The position numbers and the translations under genes were made by a program. 9,125 bases of DNA from an uncultured Verrucomicrobia subdivision 3 bacterium (GTDB taxonomy: Bacteria > Verrucomicrobiota > Verrucomicrobiia > Limisphaerales > UBA11358), in the NCBI GenBank assembly GCA_903861445.1, contig CAIOUK010000018.1, positions 1 through 9,125 on the forward strand, read 5' to 3'. Below are positions 1-7,302 of this stretch, one piece after another. Under the pieces are notes generated by a model, which was not told the DNA's origin, did no database searches, and saw only the letters and a list, made by a program, of their open reading frames with translations. Positions within the stretch are counted from its first letter, which is position 1; each line of letters begins with the position of its first letter.

Positions 1-576
1 AATAAATTGCCGGAAAAAATTTCCACGCTGCTTATCGGCCCCGGTTTGGCGGCGTCCAAACCGGCCGATGAATTGCGGGAATGCACGCGGCGGCTCTGGC
101 GTGTGGCGGAGTGTCCGCTGATCGTGGATGCGAACGGACTGGATTTTCTGGCTGCCGATCCTTTCCCGAAAAATTTCACCCGCGTGCTAACGCCGCATCC
201 GGGCGAAGCGGCGCGATTGCTTAAAACTACGGTCACGAACGTCCAGGCAAACCGCCTGGCCGCCTTGCGCGAACTTTCACAAAAATACGGTGACTGCTGG
301 GTGGTGTTGAAAGGCCATCAAACCCTCGTGGGCCGCAGCGAAGGAAATGTTTTTGTGAACAGTTCCGGCAATCCGCACCTCGCGCAGGGTGGCAGCGGCG
401 ATTTGCTGGCAGGCTTCATTGCCGGTTTACTTGCGCAACCGGCCTTGCAAGCTGACGTGGAAAAAACATTGCGCTACGCTGTGTGGCAGCACGGTGCGGC
501 GGCGGATAAACTTTCGCTCACGCGTGGCAACTGGATTGTGGAAGATTTGGCGGCGGAGATCGGCAACGTCCAGTAA
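1..576 (+). CDS. nnrD: ADP/ATP-dependent NAD(P)H-hydrate dehydratase, C-terminal part (5' end outside window)
   Basis: This enzyme dehydrates the damaged S-form of NAD(P)H hydrate back to NAD(P)H using ADP or ATP; it is a ribokinase-fold metabolite-repair enzyme of the cytoplasm. The frame is open from base 1, and a TTG at position 7 is just an internal codon. About 191 residues are visible against roughly 280 for a stand-alone NnrD, so the N-terminal third is missing. Numbering from the TTG codon, the family landmarks appear in order: GPGL at 11-14, VDANGLD at 40-46 (usual form VDADAL), TPHPGE at 62-67, VVLKG at 99-103, and the nucleotide-binding/catalytic GGSGD at 128-132 followed by a hydrophobic helix ending in GLLAQ. 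The stop is TAA at 574-576. Whether an NnrE epimerase domain is fused upstream, as in many bacteria, cannot be seen. No terminator is evident after it. Confidence 0.94.
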   Translation, partial: NKLPEKISTLLIGPGLAASKPADELRECTRRLWRVAECPLIVDANGLDFLAADPFPKNFTRVLTPHPGEAARLLKTTVTNVQANRLAALRELSQKYGDCWVVLKGHQTLVGRSEGNVFVNSSGNPHLAQGGSGDLLAGFIAGLLAQPALQADVEKTLRYAVWQHGAAADKLSLTRGNWIVEDLAAEIGNVQ

Positions 577-676
577 AACCATCGTCATTCTTTCGAGAAC
601 TTCGGGCTGGACAAAAACTCACCTCAAGCACAACCTCAACTCGCATACTAATCATCTGTAAAAAAACTGAATATTT

Positions 677-856
677 ATGGAAGACAAGACATCGGAACAG
701 CGGCGTAGTGGCTTGATTTGGCTGTTTGTTGGTTGTGTCTTCTTCGGAACTTTCATGACCATACGAGATGAGTTTTCATCGGTATTAATTCGCGCTGTCA
801 TTGCTGGATGCGCTGGTATTGTTTTGGGATTGTGTTTACGGAAGCTTAAAATATGA
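677..856 (+). CDS. Small two-helix membrane protein, unknown function (59 aa)
   Basis: I do not recognise this protein. An ATG at 677 opens a 59-residue frame ending in TGA at 854-856. The first 12 residues are charged (MEDKTSEQRRSG). Two hydrophobic stretches follow, about residues 13-29 and 36-54, separated by a short charged loop (RDEFSS), and the protein ends in a basic RKLKI tail. This arrangement looks like a small inner-membrane hairpin protein rather than chance coding. The sequence is poorer in G+C (about 43% by hand count, about 42% at third codon positions) than the genes on either side. No ribosome-binding site is visible; the bases before the ATG are A/T-rich. It lies 100 bp after nnrD and 146 bp before the methyltransferase gene. 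The main alternative is a non-coding or decayed interval, so the call is tentative. Confidence 0.5.
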   Translation: MEDKTSEQRRSGLIWLFVGCVFFGTFMTIRDEFSSVLIRAVIAGCAGIVLGLCLRKLKI

Positions 857-873
857 GCCTTGGCCTTTCGATA

Positions 874-938
874 TGATGCGAAGTTTAAGATTCACAATCA
901 GACATTGTGAGCATCACCCTAGATAGTGGAAAATCTAG
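874..938. other. Two adjacent inverted repeats (possible structured RNA or protein-binding sites)
   Basis: TCACAAT (892-898) and ATTGTGA (904-910) form a 7-bp stem around a 5-base loop. Directly outside it, TGATGC (874-879) pairs with GCATCA (911-916), so the two 3' arms are contiguous and a 12-base bulge lies on the 5' side only. A second inverted repeat follows, CTAGAT (919-924) with ATCTAG (933-938) around 8 bases. Neither is followed by a T run, so they do not look like intrinsic terminators. They lie between the small membrane gene and the methyltransferase gene. The pairing is seen directly; the function is unknown. Confidence 0.3.
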
Positions 939-953
939 CCGTAGAAATTGGGC

Positions 954-973
954 AGTCAGTGAAATGACTTTTT
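954..973 (+). terminator. Weak candidate intrinsic terminator
   Basis: AGTCA (954-958) pairs with TGACT (965-969) around the loop GTGAAA, and the 3' arm runs into a stretch of five T residues (969-973). The layout fits a rho-independent terminator for transcripts coming from nnrD or the small gene. The stem is only 5 bp and not G+C-rich, so termination efficiency would be low. It could also be part of the structured leader of the methyltransferase gene, whose GTG is 30 bases downstream. Confidence 0.27.
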
Positions 974-1002
974 CCGGCGGCAAAAATAATTAACCTCTTC
1001 GC

Positions 1003-2136
1003 GTGTCTCTTAAACTTGGCGATAAAATCAACCTGACCATTCACGACCTTGCGTTCGGCGGCGAAGGCGTCGGGCGCGTGGATGAATTGGTGATATTCGT
1101 GCCGTTCGTCATTCCCGGCGAAACGGTCGAGGTGGAAATCACCGAGGTAAAAAAGAATTTTGCGCGGGCGAAACTGCTCCGCGTCCTCACGCCATCGCCG
1201 GAGCGCGTCGCGCCGGAATGCGGCTATTTCGGCGCGTGCGGCGGGTGCCAGTATCAGCACATTGATTACGCGGCGCAGTTACAGTTCAAGCACAAGCAGA
1301 TTGCGGATTTGTTCGAGCGTATTGGAAAAATTCCGGCGGATAAAATCTCGCCGGTCATGGGCTGTCCGCAGCCCTACGGCTATCGCAACCGCATCATGAT
1401 TCGCAGCCAGTGGAACGGGCCGGCGAAAAAGCTGGAAATCGGATTTATCCGCACGGACAACAAATTTGTCGAGGATATCACGGAATGCAAAATCGCCGAG
1501 CCGGCGTTGAATGAACAAATCACGCACGTCCGCGCCAATCCGCCGCCGAAGGGCGGCATCAAAGTGGTGCTGCGCGTGCAGCCGGAGAATTGGGAGGTGC
1601 CGCGCGATTCGTTTTTCCAGAATAATTTTTTCCTGCTGCCGAAGCTGGTCGAGACCGTGCGCACATTTTTGCAGGCCAGCGGCGCGCGACATTTGATTGA
1701 TCTATATTGCGGCGTGGGCTTTTTTGGCATCGAGACGGCCGGCGTGGTGGATTCATTCGTCGGCGTGGAATACGACAAACTGGCCATCGCGGCAGCGCGA
1801 CAAAACGCGGCGTCACGCAATATTCACAATGGCGAATTTGTCGCCGCCAAAGTGGAGGAAGTATTGCCGGAGTTGCTGCGAAAGTTTTCCGCAGAAAAAA
1901 CGGCGGTGATTCTGGATCCGCCGCGCAAGGGTTGCTGGCCGGAAACTTTGGAATTACTGCGCCAGACCAAACCGGCGCAGGTGATTTATGTGTCGTGTCA
2001 TCCGGCAACGATGGCGCGGGATTTGAACATTTTGTGCGCGGACGGTGTCTTTGAACTGGCGCAAGTGCAGCCGCTGGATATGTTTCCCCAGACCCAGCAC
2101 GTCGAATGCGTGGCCGATTTGCGCCGCCGAAACTGA
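1003..2136 (+). CDS. rlmD: RlmD/RumA-family RNA m5U methyltransferase (TRAM + SAM domain)
   Basis: This is a SAM-dependent enzyme that methylates C5 of a uridine, most likely in 23S rRNA (U1939-type site). A TRAM RNA-binding domain covers residues 1 to about 60 of 377. Four cysteines placed as in RlmD's [4Fe-4S] site are present: C73, C79, C82 and C162. FFQNN at 204-208 supplies the SAM-contacting Gln, followed by DLYCGVG at 233-239, E256 at the end of the next strand, DPPRKG at 305-310, the nucleophile C332 in SCHP (usually SCNP), and the general-base Glu in HVE at 366-368. The GTG at 1003 is the only plausible start, because an in-frame TAA lies at 991-993 and the TRAM domain begins at once. 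No Shine-Dalgarno motif is seen. The family assignment is firm; the exact target (RlmD, RlmC or another member) cannot be settled from sequence alone, although the 4Fe-4S cysteines and TRAM favour RlmD. Confidence 0.93.
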   Translation: MSLKLGDKINLTIHDLAFGGEGVGRVDELVIFVPFVIPGETVEVEITEVKKNFARAKLLRVLTPSPERVAPECGYFGACGGCQYQHIDYAAQLQFKHKQIADLFERIGKIPADKISPVMGCPQPYGYRNRIMIRSQWNGPAKKLEIGFIRTDNKFVEDITECKIAEPALNEQITHVRANPPPKGGIKVVLRVQPENWEVPRDSFFQNNFFLLPKLVETVRTFLQASGARHLIDLYCGVGFFGIETAGVVDSFVGVEYDKLAIAAARQNAASRNIHNGEFVAAKVEEVLPELLRKFSAEKTAVILDPPRKGCWPETLELLRQTKPAQVIYVSCHPATMARDLNILCADGVFELAQVQPLDMFPQTQHVECVADLRRRN

Positions 2137-2152
2137 ACTTGCCAATGAGTTG

Positions 2153-2168
2153 AGTTTGAATTCAAACT
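2153..2168. promoter_or_regulatory. Perfect 16-bp palindrome upstream of the glycan block
   Basis: AGTTTGAATTCAAACT is an exact palindrome centred between 2160 and 2161. It starts 16 bases after the methyltransferase stop codon and ends 11 bases before the ATG at 2180. As DNA it resembles an operator for a dimeric regulator. As RNA it would fold into a 6-bp stem with an AATT loop just ahead of the start codon. No T run follows, so it is not an intrinsic terminator. I see no good -35/-10 pair around it. The symmetry is certain; a regulatory role is inference. Confidence 0.35.
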
Positions 2169-2179
2169 GCCCACACTAA

Positions 2180-5122
2180 ATGCCTAAAGAAAACCAGATT
2201 GACCCGCGAAAAAATTTCGTGCCGCGCCTTTTGCCGTGGCTGCTGGGTGTGGCGATGCTCTTGGTTTATGCCCTCACGTTAAATCGCTGGGTGAACCTTC
2301 AGAACCTGGGGCAAGTCGCCAACATCTCCGGCTGGGTCTGGCAACCGCAATTATTCGGTCCGCTGCAATTTCTCTTCACCTATCCGTTCCGCTGGTTGCC
2401 GGCGGCGGAAATTCCGCTGGCCCTGAATTTATTTTCCGCTGTTTGCGCGGCCGTGACTCTGGGTTTGCTGGCACGGTCGGTGGCACTGCTGCCGCATGAC
2501 CGCACGGAGTTGGAACGTCAGCGCGAGAAAAGTGATTTTTCATTTCTGACCGGCTGGCCGGCGTGGTTTCCGCCGGTCGTGGCAGTTTTATTCGCAGGCT
2601 TTCAGCTTTCCTTCTGGCAACACGCGACGAGTTACAGCGGCGAGATGTTTCAACTCCTGATATTTGCTGTCATCGTCTGGCTGCTGCTCGAACACCGGCT
2701 GGATGAACAGGAATGGCGGCTGACGGCGGCGGCGCTGATTTATGGCGCAGGAATCACTGACAACTGGGCGCTGGTGGCATTTTTTCCGCTCTTCATCACG
2801 GCACTCATCTGGCTGCGCGGACTGGAATTTTTCAACCTGCAATTCCTCGTCCGCATGGCGCTGGCGGGATTGGCGGGAATGTTTTTTTTCCTGTTGCTGC
2901 CTCTGGCGGCCAAAGTGCATGGCAATATTCCGCTGACGATTTGGGAAGCGCTGCGGCCGGTTTGGCGCATGGATTGGCTGGTCATTAAATCCATCACCGA
3001 TGGCACCGTGCTGCACAATGTGGCACTGATCACCATGTCAACCCTCCTGCCACTATTGATCGCTGCGTTCCGGTGGAGTTCCAGCTTCGGCGACAAAAGC
3101 CGGATGGGCATCGCCCTCGCCGGCAGTCTGCTGCACTTGGGCTATGCGGCTTTTGGTGGGCTTTTGGTTTGGGTGATGTTTGATCCGCCCTTCAGCCCGC
3201 ACTTTTTAGGCCTCGGTTCACCAGCCCTGACACTTTATTATCTGGCGGCGCTGGCGTTGGGTTATTACAGCGGTTATTTTCTGTTGGTCTTCGGGAAAAA
3301 ATCAGTGCCATCCCGTCGCAACCCGCGCGCGGAATCCGCCTTGCCGTCAGACTGGCGCTGGCTTGGCCCGATAATCGTGGTTGGAATGCTCGTGGGTTGT
3401 GCGTTCGGCGCAACCTTGTTGGTTTATAAAAACGCCTCCATCGTCCGCGCCGATAACGACGACACGCTGCTCAAATACGCGCGGCTCACCACGAAAAATC
3501 TTCCGTCCGCTGGTGCCATTCTGCTCTGCGACAGTGATGACCCCAATCAAATGCAGCCGCGCCGCGCCTTCTTGATTCAGGCAGAGCTGGCCCGCGAAGG
3601 TCGTTTAAAAAACTACCTCGTCGCTGATACGCAGTCCTTAAACTGGCCACCATACCACCGTTTCCTTCATAAAAAATATCCCCAGAAATGGCCGCTGCTG
3701 GTGGGCGCAAAAGACGTCAACACGGTTAACCAAATCGGCTTGCTGGCCATGATCAACAAGCTTTCCTTGAGCAATACGGTTTATTATTTGAACCCCAGTT
3801 TCGGCTATTACTTCGAGCAATTTTATCAGGAACCGCATGGCTTGGTTTACCGGCTGCAACCACTCCCTACCAATAATCTCGTGGCACCAATACCCGACCA
3901 AAAACTGATCACGGAAAATGAATCCAGTTGGACACAACTCGGCAGGGAGTTGCAACCCGCCATTCAGCGCGCGCTGAACCCGCCGGATCCCAACAATCCG
4001 GCTAACTTCTTCGACTGGTTCCTGATGCACCTCCATGCCCAGCCGGAGCCTAATCCCAATGCCATATTCACCGGTTTGTATTGCTCGCGCGGCATCAATT
4101 ATTGGGGCGTGCTGCTCCAGCGCGCCGGCGAACTCGACCGCGCCCTGCTCTGCTTCAATGCCGCTTTGCAGTTCAATCCGGAAAATGTTGCCGCCGCCAT
4201 AAACTACGATTTCAACGCCAATCTCCGACGCAAATCTACCGCCGCCGTCAATGTTTCCAGCGTCACCGCCGACCGCTTTGGCCGTTACCGCAACTGGAAC
4301 GAAGTTCTCAACGCTAACGGCCCGTTCGACGAAACCAGTTTCTGTTTTGAAAACGGCGTGCTGCTCGTGCAAGGCGGATTGTTTCGTCAGGCCATTACCT
4401 CGTTCACTCGCGTCCGTCAACTCTCGCCGGATCATCTGCCCACCCGACTTTGGCTGGGGCAATGCTATCTGTTCAACCGCTTGCCGGAACCGGCGCTCGA
4501 AGCCCTGCACGATCCACTCACCCACCCGACCCGCTTTGGTTTGACGGAAAAAAATTCTACGGAGCTTAACATCCTCGCCGCCGCCGCCTATTTCCAGAAA
4601 AACGACCTGACGCGCGGCAGTGAATTTCTCGAAACGGAAATTGCCCGCCATCCCAATGACGACAATTTGCTCATCGCCGCCACACAGGCGTATTTTCTGC
4701 GCGGCCTCTACACCAATGCGCTGCGCGTTATTGACCGCAAACTCGCCCTGACGCCTGACGCTCCGCAATGGCTTTTTGGCAAAGGCTACGCGGAGATTCA
4801 AATCGGCGCGTATCCCCAGGCCATCGCCGCGCTGACCCGCGTTTTGGCGATTGCCACCAATGACCCAACCGCACGCTTCAATCGCGCCCTTGCCTTTCTG
4901 CAAAGTGACCGATTGAACGACGCCCGCGCCGACTACCGCCAGTTACAAACGGTCTATACTAATTCCTTTCAAGTCGCTTACGGTCTTGCCGAAATCGCCT
5001 GGCGGCAGCACGAAACCAACGATGCCACCCGCAACTATAAAATTTTTCTGGCCAACGCCCCGACTAACACCGTCGAATTCAAAACCGCCCGCGAACGCTT
5101 GACGCAGTTGCGCGGCAAATGA
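2180..5122 (+). CDS. GT-C/TMEM260-like (DUF2723-type) multi-pass membrane protein with C-terminal TPR region
   Basis: The protein has 980 residues. Residues 1 to about 416 are strongly hydrophobic with roughly ten membrane segments (for example 15-33, 80-103, 157-170, 222-243, 277-298, 310-333, 348-371, 395-416). The pattern NLFSAVCAA (83-91), FWQHA (145-149), GEMF (154-157) and a GITDNWAL stretch (191-198) resembles the TMEM260/DUF2723 family of GT-C protein O-glycosyltransferases. About 420-600 is a soluble segment with an ILLCDSDD motif (447-454), which matches the extracytoplasmic part of these proteins. About 635-960 holds TPR-like helical repeats (ELDRALLCFNAALQFNPEN at 651-669, then units near 725-755, 800-860, 862-893 and 895-927). 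The expected acidic loop after the first helix reads QNLGQ (41-45), so sugar transfer is uncertain. The ATG at 2180 is chosen because the first membrane helix follows it closely. The glycosyltransferase gene begins 3 bp after its stop. Confidence 0.8.
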   Translation: MPKENQIDPRKNFVPRLLPWLLGVAMLLVYALTLNRWVNLQNLGQVANISGWVWQPQLFGPLQFLFTYPFRWLPAAEIPLALNLFSAVCAAVTLGLLARSVALLPHDRTELERQREKSDFSFLTGWPAWFPPVVAVLFAGFQLSFWQHATSYSGEMFQLLIFAVIVWLLLEHRLDEQEWRLTAAALIYGAGITDNWALVAFFPLFITALIWLRGLEFFNLQFLVRMALAGLAGMFFFLLLPLAAKVHGNIPLTIWEALRPVWRMDWLVIKSITDGTVLHNVALITMSTLLPLLIAAFRWSSSFGDKSRMGIALAGSLLHLGYAAFGGLLVWVMFDPPFSPHFLGLGSPALTLYYLAALALGYYSGYFLLVFGKKSVPSRRNPRAESALPSDWRWLGPIIVVGMLVGCAFGATLLVYKNASIVRADNDDTLLKYARLTTKNLPSAGAILLCDSDDPNQMQPRRAFLIQAELAREGRLKNYLVADTQSLNWPPYHRFLHKKYPQKWPLLVGAKDVNTVNQIGLLAMINKLSLSNTVYYLNPSFGYYFEQFYQEPHGLVYRLQPLPTNNLVAPIPDQKLITENESSWTQLGRELQPAIQRALNPPDPNNPANFFDWFLMHLHAQPEPNPNAIFTGLYCSRGINYWGVLLQRAGELDRALLCFNAALQFNPENVAAAINYDFNANLRRKSTAAVNVSSVTADRFGRYRNWNEVLNANGPFDETSFCFENGVLLVQGGLFRQAITSFTRVRQLSPDHLPTRLWLGQCYLFNRLPEPALEALHDPLTHPTRFGLTEKNSTELNILAAAAYFQKNDLTRGSEFLETEIARHPNDDNLLIAATQAYFLRGLYTNALRVIDRKLALTPDAPQWLFGKGYAEIQIGAYPQAIAALTRVLAIATNDPTARFNRALAFLQSDRLNDARADYRQLQTVYTNSFQVAYGLAEIAWRQHETNDATRNYKIFLANAPTNTVEFKTARERLTQLRGK

Positions 5123-5125
5123 CGC

Positions 5126-6307
5126 ATGCGCGTCACCCACATCATCACCCGGCTCGTCCTCGGCGGCGCGCAGGAAAACACTCTCGCCACCCTGTGCGGT
5201 TTGCGCGCGAAATCTGGTCTGGAAGTGAAATTGATTGCTGGTCCAACCATCGGCCCGGAAGGTTCGCTGGAAAACGCGGCGCGGAACATTTTTAGAAATC
5301 AGCCATCTGATTTAATCATCGTTCCCGAACTGGTCCGCCCCGTCCATCCGCTGAAAGATTTTATCGCGCTCCGCAAATTGGAAAAAATCTTGCGCGCCCA
5401 GAAGCCTGACATTGTCCACACGCACAGCGGCAAGGCGGGAATCCTCGGTCGCCTCGCCGCGAACCGCGCCGGCGTGCCGATCATCATTCACCACATCCAC
5501 GGGCCTTCGTTTGGCAATTTTCAGAGTGCGCCCGCCAATTACATTTTCACCGCCGCCGAACGCTACGCGGCGCGCGTGACCGACCACTTCTTCTGCTCCG
5601 CCGCGGCGATGACGAAAATTTATCTCGCCGCCGGCATTGGCCGGCCGGAAATGTTCACGCGTATTTTCAGCGGCTTTAATCTGGAGCCGTTTCTGAATGC
5701 GACGAACGACCTGCCCTTGCGAAAATCACTTGGCCTGACCGAAAACCACTTCGTCATCGGGAAAATTGGCCGCTTGTTTAAACTCAAAGGCCACGCCGAC
5801 TTGCTCACGACCTTCGCCAAAATTGTGCTGCAAGTTTCGCACGCGCGGCTGCTGTTCATCGGCGACGGCGCACTGCGCGTCGAACTGGAAAATCAAGCCC
5901 GCGCGCTCGGTCTTACGGACAAGGTGATTTTTACCGGCGTCGTGCCACCCGCCGAAGTTGCGCGCTATGTCGGCATCATGGACTGTGTTGCCCATCTGTC
6001 CTATCGCGAAGCCTTGTCGCGTGCGTTGCCGCAGGCGCTCGCCGCCGGCAAGCCGGTCGTCGCCTATGATTTTGATGGTGCGGACGAAGTCTGCCTCGAA
6101 AATGAAACGGGGTTCATTGTTCGCATCGGTGACACGGATGCCGCCGCAAAAAAAATATTGCAACTCGCTCGCGATGCCGTGTTCCGCGAAAAACTGGGCC
6201 AGACTGGCGCGGCTTTTGTGAAGGTAAATTTCTCCGTCGAAAAAATGGTGGCCGACCAATACACTGTTTATCAAAAGCTCGCCGCTGAACGCGGCCTCCG
6301 CGCGTGA
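5126..6307 (+). CDS. Glycosyltransferase family 4 (GT-B fold), cell-surface glycan synthesis
   Basis: This is a 393-residue retaining GT-B glycosyltransferase that should transfer a sugar from a nucleotide donor to a lipid-linked or glycan acceptor on the cytoplasmic side. The N-terminal acceptor domain opens with HIITRLVLGGAQ (5-16), carrying the glycine-rich GGAQ loop, and contains DIVHTHSGKAGILGR (95-109). The C-terminal donor domain has KIGRL (213-217) followed by LKGH (220-223), FIGDG (244-248) and GKPVVA (308-313). The nucleotide-sugar-binding EX7E motif is altered to E295-x7-Q303. No signal peptide or membrane helix is evident. The ATG at 5126 fits the family's N-terminus; the gene starts 3 bp after the upstream stop, and its own stop overlaps the next start, which argues for one transcript. 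The donor and acceptor cannot be read from the sequence. Confidence 0.92.
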   Translation: MRVTHIITRLVLGGAQENTLATLCGLRAKSGLEVKLIAGPTIGPEGSLENAARNIFRNQPSDLIIVPELVRPVHPLKDFIALRKLEKILRAQKPDIVHTHSGKAGILGRLAANRAGVPIIIHHIHGPSFGNFQSAPANYIFTAAERYAARVTDHFFCSAAAMTKIYLAAGIGRPEMFTRIFSGFNLEPFLNATNDLPLRKSLGLTENHFVIGKIGRLFKLKGHADLLTTFAKIVLQVSHARLLFIGDGALRVELENQARALGLTDKVIFTGVVPPAEVARYVGIMDCVAHLSYREALSRALPQALAAGKPVVAYDFDGADEVCLENETGFIVRIGDTDAAAKKILQLARDAVFREKLGQTGAAFVKVNFSVEKMVADQYTVYQKLAAERGLRA

Positions 6308-7299
6308 CTTTTCCCTTCATTTTTTTTGCCGCCGCCTTTGCGGGCGCATTGTTGACGACGCTGCTTGCGTTGCCGCTCTGGCGCAGATGGTGTCTGTGCA
6401 CAAATCTGGTGGACGACCCGCGCGACGGTAAAAATTACGACGCCCCAAAAATTCACACCGGCGCCATCCCACTCGCTGGTGGCTTCGCGGTGCTCACGGG
6501 AATTTTGCTGCCGTTATTTTTTGGCGCGGGACTCATTGAGTTTGATGTCGTAAAAACTTCCTTCACCAACTTAATCTTGCAGGGTTTGGAAAAGCGCGGC
6601 CTCGAACTTTCGGCCATCGCTTTGGGTGCGGTGTCCATCACTTTTCTGGGCTGGTTCGATGACAAACACGAATTAAAACCGCTGCCAAAACTGGCCGGAC
6701 AATTTCTGGTTGCCCTCCTCGTCACCGTCGCCAGCAAGCGCATCACGCTATTTGTCCACAGCGAGATTTTTAGTTACGCCATCACGATTCTCTGGCTGCT
6801 GGCCGCCATCAATGCCTTCAATTTTATGGACAATATGAACGGCTTGTGTGCCGGGCTGGGCGCGATTGGCGCGTTCATTTTTGCATTCATTGCCGCCGCG
6901 CACGGTGAATACCTCGTCGCCATCACGGGCTTTCTCATGTGCGGCGCGCTCGTCGGCTTTCTGCCCTGGAATTTTCCGCACGCCCGCGCGTTTCTCGGCG
7001 ATGCCGGCAGCCATCTGGTCGGCTACCTGCTGGCCGTGATGGCCATTCTGCCGCACTTTTACACGAAGCAAAGTCCGCATCCCTTTGCCGTGTTATCACC
7101 CTTGCTGGTGCTGGCCATTCCGCTGCTTGACCTCGCGCAAGTGACTGTTGTTCGCACCCTGAATAAGCGACCGTTTTGGATTGGCGACACCAATCATCTC
7201 TCGCACCGGCTCACGCGCGCGGGCTTGAGCCGGACGCAAGCGGTGCTGCTGCTTTGGCTGGCCGCCGCCGGACTGGGCGCACTGGCGGTTTGCCTGTAA
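6304..7299 (+). CDS. WecA/TagO-like polyprenyl-phosphate sugar-1-phosphate transferase (MraY superfamily)
   Basis: This integral membrane enzyme moves a sugar-1-phosphate (GlcNAc-1-P in WecA and TagO) from a UDP-sugar to undecaprenyl phosphate, the first step of O-antigen, teichoic-acid-like or exopolysaccharide synthesis. Its 331 residues form about ten membrane helices. The active-site motifs face the cytoplasm: GWFDDK with D119/D120, NAFNFMDNMNG with N170, N173 and D176, FLGDAGS with D233, and NHLSHRL at 297-303 (the HIHHRL-type loop). The DNMNG form points to WecA/TagO rather than MraY of peptidoglycan synthesis. GTG at 6304 overlaps the preceding TGA in GTGA, a typical sign of translational coupling, and the first helix starts within a few residues of it. 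Sugar specificity is unknown. Confidence 0.92.
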   Translation: MTFPFIFFAAAFAGALLTTLLALPLWRRWCLCTNLVDDPRDGKNYDAPKIHTGAIPLAGGFAVLTGILLPLFFGAGLIEFDVVKTSFTNLILQGLEKRGLELSAIALGAVSITFLGWFDDKHELKPLPKLAGQFLVALLVTVASKRITLFVHSEIFSYAITILWLLAAINAFNFMDNMNGLCAGLGAIGAFIFAFIAAAHGEYLVAITGFLMCGALVGFLPWNFPHARAFLGDAGSHLVGYLLAVMAILPHFYTKQSPHPFAVLSPLLVLAIPLLDLAQVTVVRTLNKRPFWIGDTNHLSHRLTRAGLSRTQAVLLLWLAAAGLGALAVCL

Positions 7300-7302
7300 T
7301 TT

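Noticed and set aside
608..651. Possible promoter (TGGACA and TACTAA) before the small membrane gene
   Set aside because: The boxes are about 32 bases apart, too far for a sigma-70 promoter, and the -10 match is poor.
389..661. 90-codon + strand frame overlapping the end of nnrD and running beyond it
   Set aside because: It is in another frame of nnrD, has low-complexity Arg-rich content, no family match and no start signal; the nnrD motifs fix the true frame.
964..993. Possible promoter (ATGACT with AATAAT at 985-990) before the methyltransferase gene
   Set aside because: The spacing is 15 bases and the -35 match is partial; in A+T-rich sequence such pairs arise easily, and it overlaps the hairpin with T run.
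3638..4903. Long 421-codon open frame on the minus strand opposite the TPR region
   Set aside because: It lies wholly inside the well-supported + strand membrane/TPR gene, shows no recognisable domain, and is the kind of antisense frame expected from G+C-rich coding sequence.
2180..5122. Reading the 980-residue protein as a sensor or secretion-system TPR protein
   Set aside because: The N-terminal half has about ten membrane helices with TMEM260-like landmarks and its neighbours are glycan-synthesis genes, which makes the GT-C reading better supported.
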